A stretch of 64,000 bases of DNA from Sporosarcina ureae DSM 2281 (GTDB taxonomy: Bacteria > Bacillota > Bacilli > Bacillales_A > Planococcaceae): assembly GCF_000425545.1 (NCBI RefSeq), contig NZ_AUDQ01000002.1, forward strand, positions 1-64,000, written 5' to 3'. Below the pieces are notes generated by a model. The model did not search any database, had not been told where the DNA came from, and saw nothing but the letters and a program-made list of their open reading frames with translations. Each line of letters begins with the position of its first letter. Position 1 is the first letter of the stretch. Made by a program: the position numbers and the translations under genes. Below are positions 8,562 through 18,652 of the stretch, in pieces.

Positions 8562-9650
8562 ATGAATCAAAATTATATGGAAATGGCTTTGCAACTCGCG
8601 GAAAATGTGGCAGGTCAAACCTCTCCTAATCCACCTGTAGGTGCGGTTGTCGTAAAAGCGGGCCGGATCATTGGAATGGGCGCACATTTACAAGCGGGAG
8701 AGCGCCATGCCGAACGAGTGGCGCTAGATATGGCTGGAGCCAAAGCAACGGATGCTGATTTGTATGTAACACTTGAACCGTGTTCACACACCGGTAAAAC
8801 TTCACCTTGTGCAGATGCCGTTATTCAAGCGGGTATCAAACGTGTCTTCGTCGCAACAGCGGATCCGAATCCGCTTGTAGCAGGTAAAGGCATTGCAAAA
8901 CTTCGTGAGGCAGGAGTAGAAGTAACCGAATCGGTTTCCGTTGAACTTGCTAAAAACCTATATGCACCATTTTTTCATTTTATTAAAAATAAAACACCTC
9001 ATGTGACAATGAAAACAGCTATGACGATAGACGGTAAAATTGCGACTTCAAAAGGAGATAGCAAATGGGTGACGAGTGAGCAAGCGCGACTCGATGTCCA
9101 TCAGCTTCGCCATACGCAAGATGCAATTTTAGTAGGTGTGCAAACGCTTCTTCATGATAATCCTCTTCTCACCACCAGACTGCCCCTAGGTGGACAACAT
9201 CCTATTCGAGTTATTTTAGATACATCTTTACGAACACCGGAATCTAGCCAGATCATTCAAAACACAGAAGCACCGACGTGGATTTTTTGCGGAAAATATG
9301 CGGAATTATCACGTGAAAAGTTACTGAAGAAGCCGCATGTCCAGATCATCCGAATGCAGAAACCTCAGCTAATTGTAGAAGATATTCTACTAGAGCTAGG
9401 AAGACGTGGTGTCATGACATTGCTTGTAGAAGGTGGCGCCGCTATTAATGCTTCATTTGTAAAAGCGCGAGCTGTACAGAAAGTCATTTGCTATGTGGCG
9501 CCAAAATTACTTGGTGGAATTGGGTCTTTGACGCCAATTAGCGGGCTGGATCCTCTAATGATGAATGAGGCACTTCCGCTAACATTTGAAAGTGTGGAAA
9601 TGATCGGTCCAGACATTAAAATCATAGCTGTACCGAAAGAGAGTGATTAA
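8562..9650 (+). CDS. ribD: Bifunctional riboflavin deaminase/reductase
   Basis: Carries out the second and third steps of riboflavin synthesis: deamination of the pyrimidine and reduction of its ribosyl group. The 362-residue protein has an N-terminal deaminase with zinc site HAERVAL and PCSHTGKTSPC. The C-terminal NADPH-dependent reductase domain starts around residue 145 (TMKTAMTIDGKIATSKGDS). An upstream GTG would add 29 residues encoded within the terminator region. The ATG at 8562 is preferred because it has an SD (GGAG) and fits the family N-terminus (MNQNYMEMAL). First gene of the FMN-regulated operon. Confidence 0.96.
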   Translation: MNQNYMEMALQLAENVAGQTSPNPPVGAVVVKAGRIIGMGAHLQAGERHAERVALDMAGAKATDADLYVTLEPCSHTGKTSPCADAVIQAGIKRVFVATADPNPLVAGKGIAKLREAGVEVTESVSVELAKNLYAPFFHFIKNKTPHVTMKTAMTIDGKIATSKGDSKWVTSEQARLDVHQLRHTQDAILVGVQTLLHDNPLLTTRLPLGGQHPIRVILDTSLRTPESSQIIQNTEAPTWIFCGKYAELSREKLLKKPHVQIIRMQKPQLIVEDILLELGRRGVMTLLVEGGAAINASFVKARAVQKVICYVAPKLLGGIGSLTPISGLDPLMMNEALPLTFESVEMIGPDIKIIAVPKESD

Positions 9651-9653
9651 ACA

Positions 9654-10298
9654 GTGTTTACAGGAATAATTGAAGAGATTGGTTCAGTTCAGCAAATACA
9701 ACCTGGTGCTCAGTCTATGACACTAACGATAGCAGCATCTCTTGTATTGACAGATGTTAAGGTTGGAGACAGCATCGCGGTCAACGGTGTCTGTTTGACG
9801 GTAAAGAGTTTCTCGAAAGATCGATTTGCAGCGGACGTCATGCCTGAAACCGTATCCTCTACTTCGCTACGACAATTAGCGATGGGAAGTCCTGTGAATT
9901 TAGAGCGGGCACTCGCGGCAAATGGCAGGTTAGGTGGACATTTTGTCACGGGACATGTAGACGGAATAGCCACGATCCGTGATAAGCGAACAGTTGATAA
10001 TGCATTATATATACGCTTGTCATTACCGCAAGGATATGATCCCTATTTGTTACATAAAGGCTCTATCGCATTGGATGGTACTTCATTGACGATCTTCGAA
10101 GTGAAAGATACGGATATTACGATTTCGTTGATTCCACATTCGCAGGAAATGACAGTCATTTCGAAAAAGCCGGTAGGGGATGTAGTCAACTTTGAATGCG
10201 ATATGCTCGCAAAATATGTTGAGAATATGTTGCAAAAAAGACAAGATACGGATCAAACAATGTCGAAAGATTTTTTACAACAGCACGGATTTATGTGA
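9654..10298 (+). CDS. ribE: Riboflavin synthase alpha subunit
   Basis: Makes riboflavin from two molecules of 6,7-dimethyl-8-ribityllumazine. The 214-residue protein shows the two-fold internal repeat of the family: MFTGIIEEIG at the start with VNGVCLTV (about residue 40), then GHFVTGHVDGIA (about 98) with LDGTSLTI. The start is GTG, three bases after the ribD stop, so it is probably translationally coupled to ribD. Confidence 0.96.
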   Translation: MFTGIIEEIGSVQQIQPGAQSMTLTIAASLVLTDVKVGDSIAVNGVCLTVKSFSKDRFAADVMPETVSSTSLRQLAMGSPVNLERALAANGRLGGHFVTGHVDGIATIRDKRTVDNALYIRLSLPQGYDPYLLHKGSIALDGTSLTIFEVKDTDITISLIPHSQEMTVISKKPVGDVVNFECDMLAKYVENMLQKRQDTDQTMSKDFLQQHGFM

Positions 10299-10312
10299 AG
10301 GAGTGAATGAGG

Positions 10313-11506
10313 ATGTTTCATACAATTGAAGAAGCGTTAGAAGATTTACGACAAGGTAAAGTTGTAATCGTAGTGGATGATGAAGATCGAGAGAATGAAG
10401 GGGATTTTGTAGCATTGGCCGACCAGATTACGCCTGAAATCATCAACTTCATGGCAACGAAAGGTCGAGGCTTGATTTGTGTACCGATAACAGAACAGAA
10501 AGCAGCCCAACTAGGCTTGCAGATGATGACCGATAATAATACGGATTCACATGGTACGGCGTTTACAATCAGTATCGATCACAACTCCACCCATACCGGG
10601 ATCAGTGCATTTGAACGTGCAGATACAATCGTTAAAATGATGGGACCGAATGCAACAGCAGGTGAATTCAAACGTCCTGGACATATATTTCCACTCGTAG
10701 CGAAATCAGGCGGTGTACTGGAACGTACGGGACATACTGAAGCTGCGATAGATTTGGCGCGACTGGCAGGCAGTGCTTCTGCAGGTGTAATTTGTGAAAT
10801 TATGAGTGAAGACGGAACGATGGCGCGTGTGCCGGAGTTACGTCAGATGGCTGAAGAATTAGATTTGAAACTAATCACCATTCAAGACCTCATTCATTAC
10901 CGTCTACAGCGAGAGCATTTAGTTATACGTGAAGCAGAGATCAAGCTGCCAACGGACTATGGAGAATTCTGCATGGTCGGCTATACCGAGACTATGACAG
11001 GCAAAGAACATGTTGCGTTGGTAAAGGGCGACGTTACGACAGAAGAGCCGGTCTTAGTGAGAGTTCATTCAGAATGCTTAACAGGCGATGTCTTTGGATC
11101 ATGCCGTTGTGACTGTGGTCCACAACTGCAAGCGGCTCTCTCTCAAATTGAAGAAGAAGGGCGCGGTGTATTGTTGTATATGCGTCAAGAGGGCAGAGGC
11201 ATAGGATTGATGAATAAACTGAAAGCCTATGCACTGCAAGAACAAGGCTATGATACGGTAGAAGCGAATGAAAAACTTGGATTTGCGGCTGATTTACGTG
11301 ATTACGGTATCGGCGCACAAATTCTTCGTGAACTCGGTATTACGCAAATGCGTTTGCTGACGAATAATCCGAAGAAAATCGCTGGTTTAAAAGGATATGA
11401 ATTAGAAGTGGTGGAACGCGTCTCGATCCAGCTACCATTTAATGAAGCAAACGAAAAGTATTTACACACAAAAGCGGAAAAACTAGGTCATTTATTAACT
11501 TTATGA
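10313..11506 (+). CDS. ribBA: Bifunctional 3,4-dihydroxy-2-butanone-4-phosphate synthase / GTP cyclohydrolase II
   Basis: Supplies both precursors for lumazine. The 397-residue fusion has the RibB domain first ([12 protein letters not shown] about 23; [14 protein letters not shown]), then the RibA cyclohydrolase from about residue 205. The zinc site is [18 protein letters not shown], and [11 protein letters not shown] follows. Two ATGs lie six bases apart. The one at 10313 sits nine bases after GAAGGAG, whereas the one at 10307 is too close to it, so 10313 is chosen. Confidence 0.96.
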   Translation: MFHTIEEALEDLRQGKVVIVVDDEDRENEGDFVALADQITPEIINFMATKGRGLICVPITEQKAAQLGLQMMTDNNTDSHGTAFTISIDHNSTHTGISAFERADTIVKMMGPNATAGEFKRPGHIFPLVAKSGGVLERTGHTEAAIDLARLAGSASAGVICEIMSEDGTMARVPELRQMAEELDLKLITIQDLIHYRLQREHLVIREAEIKLPTDYGEFCMVGYTETMTGKEHVALVKGDVTTEEPVLVRVHSECLTGDVFGSCRCDCGPQLQAALSQIEEEGRGVLLYMRQEGRGIGLMNKLKAYALQEQGYDTVEANEKLGFAADLRDYGIGAQILRELGITQMRLLTNNPKKIAGLKGYELEVVERVSIQLPFNEANEKYLHTKAEKLGHLLTL

Positions 11507-11519
11507 GGAGAGATGAAAA

Positions 11520-11987
11520 ATGGGTAATTTATTCGAAGGACATTTAGTAGGTACTGGTTTAAAAGTAGGTATCGTCGTAGGGCGGTTTAACGAGTTCATC
11601 ACAGGGAAGTTACTTTCTGGTGCACAAGACGCGTTTAAACGTCATGGTGTAGATGAAGCGGATGTAGACATAGCGTGGGTGCCAGGTGCGTTTGAAATCT
11701 CGTTAATCGCAAAGAAAATGGCAGATTCTAAAAAATATGACGCAGTCATTACACTAGGCACGGTCATCCGTGGTGCGACTCCTCATTTTGACTTTGTTTG
11801 TAATGAAGTGGCAAAAGGTGTTTCGCAAGCTGGTATGCAATCAGGTATCCCTGTAATTTTTGGAGTGCTCACAACGGATACAATTGAGCAATCAATCGAG
11901 CGTGCAGGCACTAAGGCGGGGAACAAAGGCTGGGACGCAGCGGTGTCTGCTATTGAGATGGCGAACCTAACGAAGCAGTTTGATTGA
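11520..11987 (+). CDS. ribH: 6,7-dimethyl-8-ribityllumazine synthase
   Basis: Condenses the RibD/phosphatase product with dihydroxybutanone phosphate to give lumazine, normally as a 60-subunit shell. The 155-residue protein has the family markers [19 protein letters not shown], the loop [14 protein letters not shown] (catalytic His) and a C-terminal [13 protein letters not shown]. Last gene of the rib operon, followed by a terminator. Confidence 0.97.
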   Translation: MGNLFEGHLVGTGLKVGIVVGRFNEFITGKLLSGAQDAFKRHGVDEADVDIAWVPGAFEISLIAKKMADSKKYDAVITLGTVIRGATPHFDFVCNEVAKGVSQAGMQSGIPVIFGVLTTDTIEQSIERAGTKAGNKGWDAAVSAIEMANLTKQFD

Positions 11988-12000
11988 TTAATAATAGAGT

Positions 12001-12050
12001 AAAAAGAGGATGTCCCGGAAGTTACTATACTTCATGGGATGTCCTCTTTT
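12001..12050 (+). terminator. Terminator of the rib operon
   Basis: A stem with an internal mismatch, AAAAGAGGA..TCCC paired with GGGA..TCCTCTTTT, plus an inner GAAGT/ACTTC, ending in Ts. Confidence 0.85.
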
Positions 12051-12060
12051 ATAATGTGTA

Positions 12061-12090
12061 ATTCAAATTCAAATTCAAATTCAAATTCAA
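12061..12090. repeat. Five perfect tandem copies of ATTCAA
   Basis: A 30-bp hexanucleotide microsatellite directly after the rib terminator, in the space between two convergent transcription units. The unit length of six and the intergenic location give no coding consequence. It may vary in copy number by slippage. Confidence 0.9.
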
Positions 12091-12170
12091 GTGCAAGATT
12101 GAAAGGGTTAGCGAATGAATGTAACATCCCCAACACCCATGCAAGCTGCTCTATTACAAACTCTATGAAC

Positions 12171-12211
12171 AAAAAAACTGTCTAAGAAACCATATTGGTT
12201 TCTTAGACAGT
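12171..12211 (-). terminator. Terminator of metE
   Basis: A perfect 15-bp stem (ACTGTCTAAGAAACC, 12177-12191, with its complement at 12197-12211) followed on the minus strand by a run of Ts, ten bases after the metE stop. Confidence 0.92.
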
Positions 12212-12221
12212 ACTAAATTCG

Positions 12222-14516
12222 TTATTTTACCGCTACTACGCCTAACTTTTCTCGTGCCTGAACAGTGGCAATTACCATATTCTTCAATGCTGCAACTGTT
12301 TCTTCACGCTTTCTTGTCTTCAAACCACAATCCGGGTTGATCCAGAACTGGTTAGGCTCTAGCACTTCAAGACCTTTGTTGATAATCTCTGTCATCTCTT
12401 CGACTGCAGGGACGCGTGGGCTATGGATGTCATAGACACCTAGACCGATTCCTTTGTCGTAATGATACTCATTGAAAGCCTCGACCAAGTCGCCGTGACT
12501 ACGTGAAGTTTCAATAGAGATGACGTCTGCATCCAGTGCGCTGATCGCTTCGATAAAGTCATTGAAATCACAATAGCACATATGTGTATGAATTTGCGTC
12601 GTATCTTCGACTGATGCTGTGGATACGCGGAAAGCATTAACAGCCCAGTCCAGATAATGTTTCCACTCAGCTTTCTTTAATGGAAGACCTTCTCGAAGTG
12701 CTGGCTCGTCAACTTGGATCATATGAATGCCGGCTGCTTCAAGCGCTTCAATTTCCTTACGCAAAGCGAGTGCAATTTGGTTTGTCACTTCTTCTCTCGA
12801 CAAGTCGTCACGAACGAATGACCAGTTTAAAATAGTGACAGGACCCGTAAGCATTCCTTTTACTTCATGATCTGTAAGGGATTTTGCATAAACGGATTCT
12901 TCCACAGTCATGGGTTTAGTGAACGCAACGTCTCCGAAGATGATTGGAGGCTTAACACAACGTGAACCGTAGGATTGTACCCATGCTTTCTCAGTAAAGA
13001 CAAAACCGTCCAGCTTTTCACCGAAATATTCCACCATGTCCGTACGTTCGAATTCGCCATGTACCAAGACATCAAGTCCCAAGTCCTCTTGAATATCGAT
13101 CCATTCTTTAATTTCAGCATTAACAAAATCTTTGTATTGCTGATTCGTAATTTCACCTTTTCTCCATTTATTCCGTGTAGCCCGTACTTCTGGCGTTTGT
13201 GGGAAACTACCGATTGTTGTAGTAGGAAGTAGTGGCAATTGGAATTTTTCCTGTTGCTTCACTTTACGTTCTGCAAATGGAAGATTTCGCTTACTGTCAG
13301 AAAGTAGACTTCCGGAAGTCGCTTGGCGTACTTCTTTATTATTGCGAGCAGGAAGGGCATTAAATGCAGTCAGTGCTGCTTCACTGTCTTCAAATACTTT
13401 AGTGAATTTTTCTTTTCCATATTGTAAAGCTGTTTGAATAGCTTTGATTTCTTCTATCTTCTCATCAGCGAATGCTAATGCGTTCAAGATGGTTTGATCT
13501 AGTTTCTGTTCCGAGCGAGTCGTGACAGGTGAGTGGAGCAAGCTACATGAAGGTTGAATCCACAATTTATCAGGTGAAACTTGCTGTTGGATTGTTTCAG
13601 TCAATGTAAGCTTTTTCTGTAAATTAGAACGCCATACGTTGCGTCCATCTACAATCCCTGCCGCAAGTACTTTGTCTTTTGGGAAGCCATGTTGTTTCAG
13701 ATTATCTAAGTTTTTCTCGCGTCCGTGGACGAAATCGAGTCCGATCGCTGCAACAGGTAACGCAATCGTTTCTGTATAATGTTCAACTGAATCAAAGTAT
13801 GTCTGTAGAAGAATATTCAGTCCGCTTAGATTATTTGTCAGTTGTGAATAAATTTCTGTTACAGTTTTCATTTCATCTGAGCTGATTGATGTACATAAAA
13901 TCGGCTCATCGATTTGAACCCATTGTACTCCTTCATCCTGTAATTCCTGGAGTACTCTTTGATAAAGTGGGATCAATTGCAGGATGATAGATGGTACATC
14001 ATTATCCTCAAACCCTTTAGATAATTTCAATAATGTATAGGGGCCAAGTAGAACGGGTTTACCTTCAATACCTAGTTCTTTCTTTGCTTCACGATAAGCA
14101 GCTAGCGGTTTATTTTCAGTTAGTTCAAAACGCTGACCTTCGTATTCGGGCACGATATAGTGATAGTTCGTATTGAACCATTTTGTCATTTCGGAAGCGA
14201 CTGCCTCATCATTACCGCGAGCCATCGAAAAGTATGTGGAAGTGGAAACTTGTCCGCCTTTCCAGTTATAGCGTGAAGGGATGATTCCAAACATTACAGA
14301 CGTATCGAGTACACGATCATACAATGTGAAGTCACCTACAGCAATGAAATCAATTCCGGCATCTTGCTGTTTTTTTAAGTTCGCCAAGCGAATCTCTTTC
14401 GTTGTTTGAAGAAGATCATCCTCTGAAATCTTCTTTGACCAAAATGCCTCAAGTGCGCGTTTCCACTCACGATTTTCACCTATGACCGGATAGCCCGCTA
14501 TACTACTTTTTACCAT
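12222..14516 (-). CDS. metE: Cobalamin-independent methionine synthase
   Basis: Transfers the methyl group of 5-methyltetrahydropteroyltriglutamate to homocysteine. The 764-residue length is typical for MetE: an N-terminal folate-binding half, then the catalytic half beginning near PLLPTTTIGSFPQT. Zinc/homocysteine ligands lie in HTHMCYCDFND and NPDCGLKTRK. The start at 14516 is chosen because AGGGGG lies nine bases upstream; an ATG 39 bases earlier would cover the terminator region. A cobalamin riboswitch precedes it, so it should be shut off when B12 allows a MetH enzyme to work. Confidence 0.96.
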   Translation of the reverse strand: MVKSSIAGYPVIGENREWKRALEAFWSKKISEDDLLQTTKEIRLANLKKQQDAGIDFIAVGDFTLYDRVLDTSVMFGIIPSRYNWKGGQVSTSTYFSMARGNDEAVASEMTKWFNTNYHYIVPEYEGQRFELTENKPLAAYREAKKELGIEGKPVLLGPYTLLKLSKGFEDNDVPSIILQLIPLYQRVLQELQDEGVQWVQIDEPILCTSISSDEMKTVTEIYSQLTNNLSGLNILLQTYFDSVEHYTETIALPVAAIGLDFVHGREKNLDNLKQHGFPKDKVLAAGIVDGRNVWRSNLQKKLTLTETIQQQVSPDKLWIQPSCSLLHSPVTTRSEQKLDQTILNALAFADEKIEEIKAIQTALQYGKEKFTKVFEDSEAALTAFNALPARNNKEVRQATSGSLLSDSKRNLPFAERKVKQQEKFQLPLLPTTTIGSFPQTPEVRATRNKWRKGEITNQQYKDFVNAEIKEWIDIQEDLGLDVLVHGEFERTDMVEYFGEKLDGFVFTEKAWVQSYGSRCVKPPIIFGDVAFTKPMTVEESVYAKSLTDHEVKGMLTGPVTILNWSFVRDDLSREEVTNQIALALRKEIEALEAAGIHMIQVDEPALREGLPLKKAEWKHYLDWAVNAFRVSTASVEDTTQIHTHMCYCDFNDFIEAISALDADVISIETSRSHGDLVEAFNEYHYDKGIGLGVYDIHSPRVPAVEEMTEIINKGLEVLEPNQFWINPDCGLKTRKREETVAALKNMVIATVQAREKLGVVAVK

Positions 14517-14543
14517 GGATAAATTCCCCCTTGATTTTTTATA

Positions 14544-14571
14544 ATAAAAAAACATCTCTAGGGGAGATGTT
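14544..14571 (-). terminator. Expression-platform terminator of the metE riboswitch
   Basis: On the minus strand an AACATCTC/GAGATGTT stem is followed by a run of Ts, 30 bases before metE. A second hairpin CATGCTA/TAGCATG (14598-14614) just upstream may be part of the alternative fold. Confidence 0.8.
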
Positions 14572-14664
14572 AGAAATGCGAGTACATATAAAATAACATG
14601 CTAAAAATAGCATGCGTTTATAGACTGCGTCTGTCTAACACTTCCCTATTCATCGTAGGATTAA

Positions 14665-14780
14665 GCGTCATGAAAAATAGGCAGGTGTCTGGCTGGACGC
14701 ATGGGCGTCTTCACAGTGGCGGGACCGCTCCAAGAAAAGGATTCCCTTTTAAGAAATGAAAATATTTTCATTCCACCTAC
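14665..14780 (-). ncRNA. Cobalamin (B12) riboswitch
   Basis: On the minus strand the B12 box AGCCAGACACCTGCC (14694-14680) is preceded by the other conserved block, AAGGGAATCC...GGAGCGGTCCCGCCACTGT (about 14750-14713). Location upstream of metE is a known arrangement: adenosyl- or methylcobalamin binding terminates transcription of the B12-independent synthase. Confidence 0.9.
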
Positions 14781-14992
14781 TTTTCAAACTATTCAATTCA
14801 GATGATTGTCTCTAAAACTATCACATGCAAAATAGTGTGTCAACTTGCTATCTGAATTTAGTGGCGGGTACCTAAAGAACAAATGGCGTAGTGAAATAAT
14901 GAAACAGTATATTTCCTCTACTGTTATATAACTGATGTCAATAGCTAGACTCAGACGTAATTAACCATGATGTGAAAATTTACACAATTCAG

Positions 14993-15021
14993 TTGAAAGT
15001 CAACTAGACTTTAGGTATGAT
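14993..15021 (+). promoter_or_regulatory. Sigma-A promoter of glcB with hairpin-containing leader
   Basis: TTGAAA (14993-14998) and TATGAT (15016-15021) with a 17-base spacer. The leader of about 155 nt contains a CTTCA/TGAAG hairpin and a GTCGAT/ATCGAC hairpin (15068-15084). No known riboswitch class is recognised in it. Confidence 0.7.
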
Positions 15022-15184
15022 ATGTACTAACACGTCTTCAAGTGAAGAAGTCATTCGTTTGTTATGTGTCGATTTTTGATCGACAGGCTATGGGGTGTTG
15101 CCGAATAATGGACGATGATAGGTGTTCATCGCTATATGTTATACAACAGAATAGCGCAAAAAACATTAAGGGGTGGCTTTATCC

Positions 15185-17374
15185 ATGACAAACTATGAAA
15201 AAGTAGGTAAATTGCAAGTCGCAACAGAACTATATAACTTCGTAAACGAAGAAGTTCTTCCGGACTTAGAAGTCCAACGTGATCAATTTTGGACAAACTT
15301 TGATTCGCTCATTCATGAACTTGCTCCTGAAAACAAAGCGCTATTAGAAAAACGTGATGAATTGCAAAAGACCATTAGCGAATGGCACCAAAATAATAAA
15401 GGCGAAATTGATTTCGCTAAATATAAAGAGTTTTTACAAGAAATTGGCTACTTAGAGCCAGTTCCTGAAGATTTCAAAGTAACAACAGCAAACGTTGACA
15501 ATGAAGTCGCAAACCAAGCAGGTTCACAATTGGTAGTTCCCATCGATAATGCTCGTTATGCATTAAATGCAGCGAATGCAAGGTGGGGAAGTCTATACGA
15601 CGCGCTTTATGGATCGGATGTAATTAGTAATGAAGCGGGTGCTGAAGCTGGCGTTCAATACAATCCGATTCGTGGACAAAAAGTAATCGATTTTGCGAAA
15701 AACTTGTTAGATCAAGCAGCGCCTTTAGCTGAAGGATCTCATGCAGAAGTAACAGCTTATAAAATTGCAGAAGGTAAACTTCAAGTAACGCTTGAAAGTG
15801 GTAACACAACTCCATTGCAAGATGAGTCCAAGTTCGTTGGATATAATGGCTCTGAAGACGCACCGACTGCTGTATTGTTAGTGAATAATGGATTGCATAT
15901 CGAAATCGCTATCGATAAGAATAATCCAATTGGTAAAAGTGATAAAGCAGGTGTGAAAGATCTTGTACTTGAAGCGGCACTCTCTACATTGATGGACTGT
16001 GAAGACTCTATTGCTGCAGTAGATGCTGAAGATAAAGTTGGTGTATACCGTAATTGGCTTGGTCTAATGAAGGGCGACTTGGAATCAACATTCAAGCGCG
16101 GTAGTAACACAGTTACAAGAAAATTGAATCCAGATCGTACGTATACAGGCGGAGATGGCAAGGAGTTGACTCTGCGTGGTCGTTCATTGATGTTCGTACG
16201 TAACGTAGGTCACTTAATGACTAATAATGCTATCCTAGACGAAAATGGCAATGAGGTACCTGAAGGGATTTTGGATGGTGTTCTTACATCACTGATTGCT
16301 ACACATAACTTTAAAGAAAACACAGAGTTTAAAAACTCCCTTCACAATTCCATTTACATTGTAAAGCCGAAAATGCATAGTCCAGCTGAAGCGGCATTTG
16401 CGAATAAACTATTTGATCGTATTGAAGATCTACTAGGTGTTGAGCGCAACACAATTAAAATCGGAGTTATGGACGAAGAGCGTAGAATGTCACTGAATCT
16501 GAAATCGGCAATCAATGAAGTGAAAGAGCGTATTGCATTTATCAACACTGGATTCCTTGACCGTACAGGTGACGAAATTCATACGTCTATGGAAGCAGGT
16601 CCAGTTATTCGCAAAGCGGATATGAAGACGTCTGAATGGCTATCTTCTTATGAATCTGCAAACGTAGCAGTAGGAATTGGAGCGGGTCTACCTGGCCACG
16701 CACAAATTGGAAAAGGAATGTGGGCAATGCCTGACTTAATGGCTGCAATGCTTGAACAGAAAATTGCTCATCCAAAAGCTGGAGCTAGCACTGCGTGGGT
16801 TCCATCACCAACAGCTGCAATTTTGCATGCATTGCACTACCATGAAGTAAATGTTAAAGATGTACAAGCCGGAATTGACAGTTCGATCGATTACCGCGAT
16901 GGTATCCTTGACATCCCATTGGCACCTAAAGCGGATTGGTCTGCCGAAGAAGTACAATCTGAACTAGATAACAACGCACAAGGTATCCTGGGCTATGTTG
17001 TTCGCTGGATTGACCAAGGAGTAGGGTGTTCAACAGTTCCTGATATCAATGATGTCGGATTAATGGAAGACCGTGCAACATTACGTATTTCGAGTCAGCA
17101 CATTGCAAACTGGTTACGTCATGGGGTTTGTACGAAAGAGCAAGTAAAAGAAACTTTGGAGCGTATGGCAAAAGTAGTGGATCAGCAGAACGCGGATGAT
17201 GAGTTGTATCAGTCGATGGCACCGAACTATGATGATTCCATCGCGTTCCAAGCAGCGTCTGACCTGATATTTAAAGGGGCAGAACAGCCAAGTGGATATA
17301 CGGAGCCGATCTTGCATGCTCGTCGTATTGAAGCGAAAGCAAAAGCCAAACAAAAAGCGACAGTACAAAACTAA
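15185..17374 (+). CDS. glcB: Malate synthase G
   Basis: Condenses glyoxylate with acetyl-CoA to malate. The length of 729 residues marks the monomeric G isoform rather than the shorter AceB type. Recognisable features are [14 protein letters not shown], the glyoxylate/Mg region [15 protein letters not shown], and [17 protein letters not shown] at 15173 is possible, but the ATG at 15185 has GGGGTGG eight bases upstream. It is monocistronic, with its own promoter and terminator. No isocitrate lyase or glycolate oxidase gene is in the window, so whether it serves acetate or glycolate metabolism is open. Confidence 0.95.
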   Translation: MTNYEKVGKLQVATELYNFVNEEVLPDLEVQRDQFWTNFDSLIHELAPENKALLEKRDELQKTISEWHQNNKGEIDFAKYKEFLQEIGYLEPVPEDFKVTTANVDNEVANQAGSQLVVPIDNARYALNAANARWGSLYDALYGSDVISNEAGAEAGVQYNPIRGQKVIDFAKNLLDQAAPLAEGSHAEVTAYKIAEGKLQVTLESGNTTPLQDESKFVGYNGSEDAPTAVLLVNNGLHIEIAIDKNNPIGKSDKAGVKDLVLEAALSTLMDCEDSIAAVDAEDKVGVYRNWLGLMKGDLESTFKRGSNTVTRKLNPDRTYTGGDGKELTLRGRSLMFVRNVGHLMTNNAILDENGNEVPEGILDGVLTSLIATHNFKENTEFKNSLHNSIYIVKPKMHSPAEAAFANKLFDRIEDLLGVERNTIKIGVMDEERRMSLNLKSAINEVKERIAFINTGFLDRTGDEIHTSMEAGPVIRKADMKTSEWLSSYESANVAVGIGAGLPGHAQIGKGMWAMPDLMAAMLEQKIAHPKAGASTAWVPSPTAAILHALHYHEVNVKDVQAGIDSSIDYRDGILDIPLAPKADWSAEEVQSELDNNAQGILGYVVRWIDQGVGCSTVPDINDVGLMEDRATLRISSQHIANWLRHGVCTKEQVKETLERMAKVVDQQNADDELYQSMAPNYDDSIAFQAASDLIFKGAEQPSGYTEPILHARRIEAKAKAKQKATVQN

Positions 17375-17385
17375 TAACCATTCCA

Positions 17386-17426
17386 AACCGTCTCTCTTTC
17401 GCTAACGGAAGAGAGACGGTTTTTTA
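17386..17426 (+). terminator. Terminator of glcB
   Basis: A perfect stem AAACCGTCTCTCTT/AAGAGAGACGGTTT followed by six Ts. Confidence 0.93.
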
Positions 17427-17512
17427 CTAAATTAATCAGAGATGGATATTTTTCAAATAAGTCTGTCAACATGCTATACTAGCGAGAATGATGAAAAGGG
17501 GATGAATAAAGC

Positions 17513-18052
17513 ATGTTGCAAACAAATCAAACAGTTTTCGTATTAGTCGATGTACAAGGAAAGCTCGCGCAAATCGTTAATGAAAGTAAGGAATTACATG
17601 ATAACTTGGAAAAACTGATCAGAGGATTACAAGTATTGGATATTCCTATACTATGGCTCGAACAATATCCTGATGGTCTAGGACCGACTACCGAATCGTT
17701 ATCGAACTTGCTTGAAAAACAACAACCGATTGCCAAAATGACATTTAGTGCAATGGGCAATGAAGAATTTGTTAAACAGTTGAACGAGTTGGGTAGGAAG
17801 CAAGTATTAATTGCAGGAATTGAAACGCATATTTGCGTGTATATGACAGCGGCTGATCTTGTGAAACAAGGCTATGAAGTAGAAGTGGTAGTGGATGCAG
17901 TCACTTCAAGAACAGAAGCTAATAAAATGATCGGCTTACAAAAGATGAAACATCTTGGAGTCTCAGGTACGTGTGTAGAAACAGCTTTGTATGAGTTGCT
18001 TGGTGAGGCAGGGACAGATGAATTTAAGCAAGTTTTGAAAGTAATCAAATAG
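17513..18052 (+). CDS. Isochorismatase-family cysteine hydrolase
   Basis: A 179-residue alpha/beta hydrolase of the isochorismatase/nicotinamidase superfamily. The catalytic triad can be placed: Asp in LVDVQGKLA (about 13), Lys in IAKMTFSAM (about 75) and Cys in AGIETHICVYMTA (about 107). The short length and sequence resemble YcaC-like hydrolases of unknown substrate. SD AAAGGGGATG precedes the ATG. It is monocistronic. Confidence 0.85.
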   Translation: MLQTNQTVFVLVDVQGKLAQIVNESKELHDNLEKLIRGLQVLDIPILWLEQYPDGLGPTTESLSNLLEKQQPIAKMTFSAMGNEEFVKQLNELGRKQVLIAGIETHICVYMTAADLVKQGYEVEVVVDAVTSRTEANKMIGLQKMKHLGVSGTCVETALYELLGEAGTDEFKQVLKVIK

Positions 18053-18053
18053 A

Positions 18054-18094
18054 AAAAAAGCGAAATGCCTATTTTGATGGCATTTCGCTTTTTG
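18054..18094. terminator. Bidirectional terminator
   Basis: An AAAAGCGAAATGCC/GGCATTTCGCTTTT stem with A and T tracts on either side, between the convergent hydrolase and ypsA genes. Confidence 0.9.
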
Positions 18095-18652
18095 TTATTC
18101 CCATTGTTCCCGCTGCAAATCTTCCGCAATGAGTTGTAAATCATCGGCAGTAATCGATAATACCTCATAGTTAGTAGTCTCAGCTAGTTGTACTGCCATT
18201 TTCTTAAGGAACTTCGGTGAACCTTCATTTTCTTCATCATATACCAGTAACAAAGCATCTGAATTTCGAAGTAGAAACTTATTCTTCTCTACAAATTGCC
18301 AAGGTGCTTCATACGGCTTGTTTGTCAGACTCACTGAATAATCTGCGAGTGATAGGATTTGTTCATATGTTTCTTGTTTTATTTCATTCCATTTAGATTG
18401 TTGATCAAGAAATGGTGTGATGACCGCGTATTGTAAGTTGGGGTAGTCTTCTTGCAAATCCCACACACATTCAATAATCCACGTTTCCACTCCAAGTTGT
18501 CCACTGACGATAACCCATTCGAGTCCTTGGTCTAGAAGAGCTAGCAATTGATCTGTTAACGCTTTTTTAATGATAGGAATACCTTGATGATCTTCATTGA
18601 AAATACCTAATTCATGGGCTTTATAACCGCTCACGAGTAGACGTTTAATCAT
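18095..18652 (-). CDS. ypsA: DUF1273/SLOG-family protein YpsA
   Basis: A 185-residue protein whose sequence pattern (LLVSGYKAHELGIF, a central VIVSGQLGVETWI and TNKPYEAPWQF) matches the YpsA group of the SLOG nucleotide-binding superfamily. Members in Gram-positive bacteria have been linked to cell division and stress phenotypes; the ligand is not settled. Here it is translationally coupled to an upstream acyl-CoA dehydrogenase-like gene (4-bp overlap), which is not its usual setting. Confidence 0.85.
   Translation of the reverse strand: MIKRLLVSGYKAHELGIFNEDHQGIPIIKKALTDQLLALLDQGLEWVIVSGQLGVETWIIECVWDLQEDYPNLQYAVITPFLDQQSKWNEIKQETYEQILSLADYSVSLTNKPYEAPWQFVEKNKFLLRNSDALLLVYDEENEGSPKFLKKMAVQLAETTNYEVLSITADDLQLIAEDLQREQWE

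Noticed and set aside
12061-12090. CRISPR-like repeat
   Set aside because: A six-base tandem unit with no spacers; a simple microsatellite.
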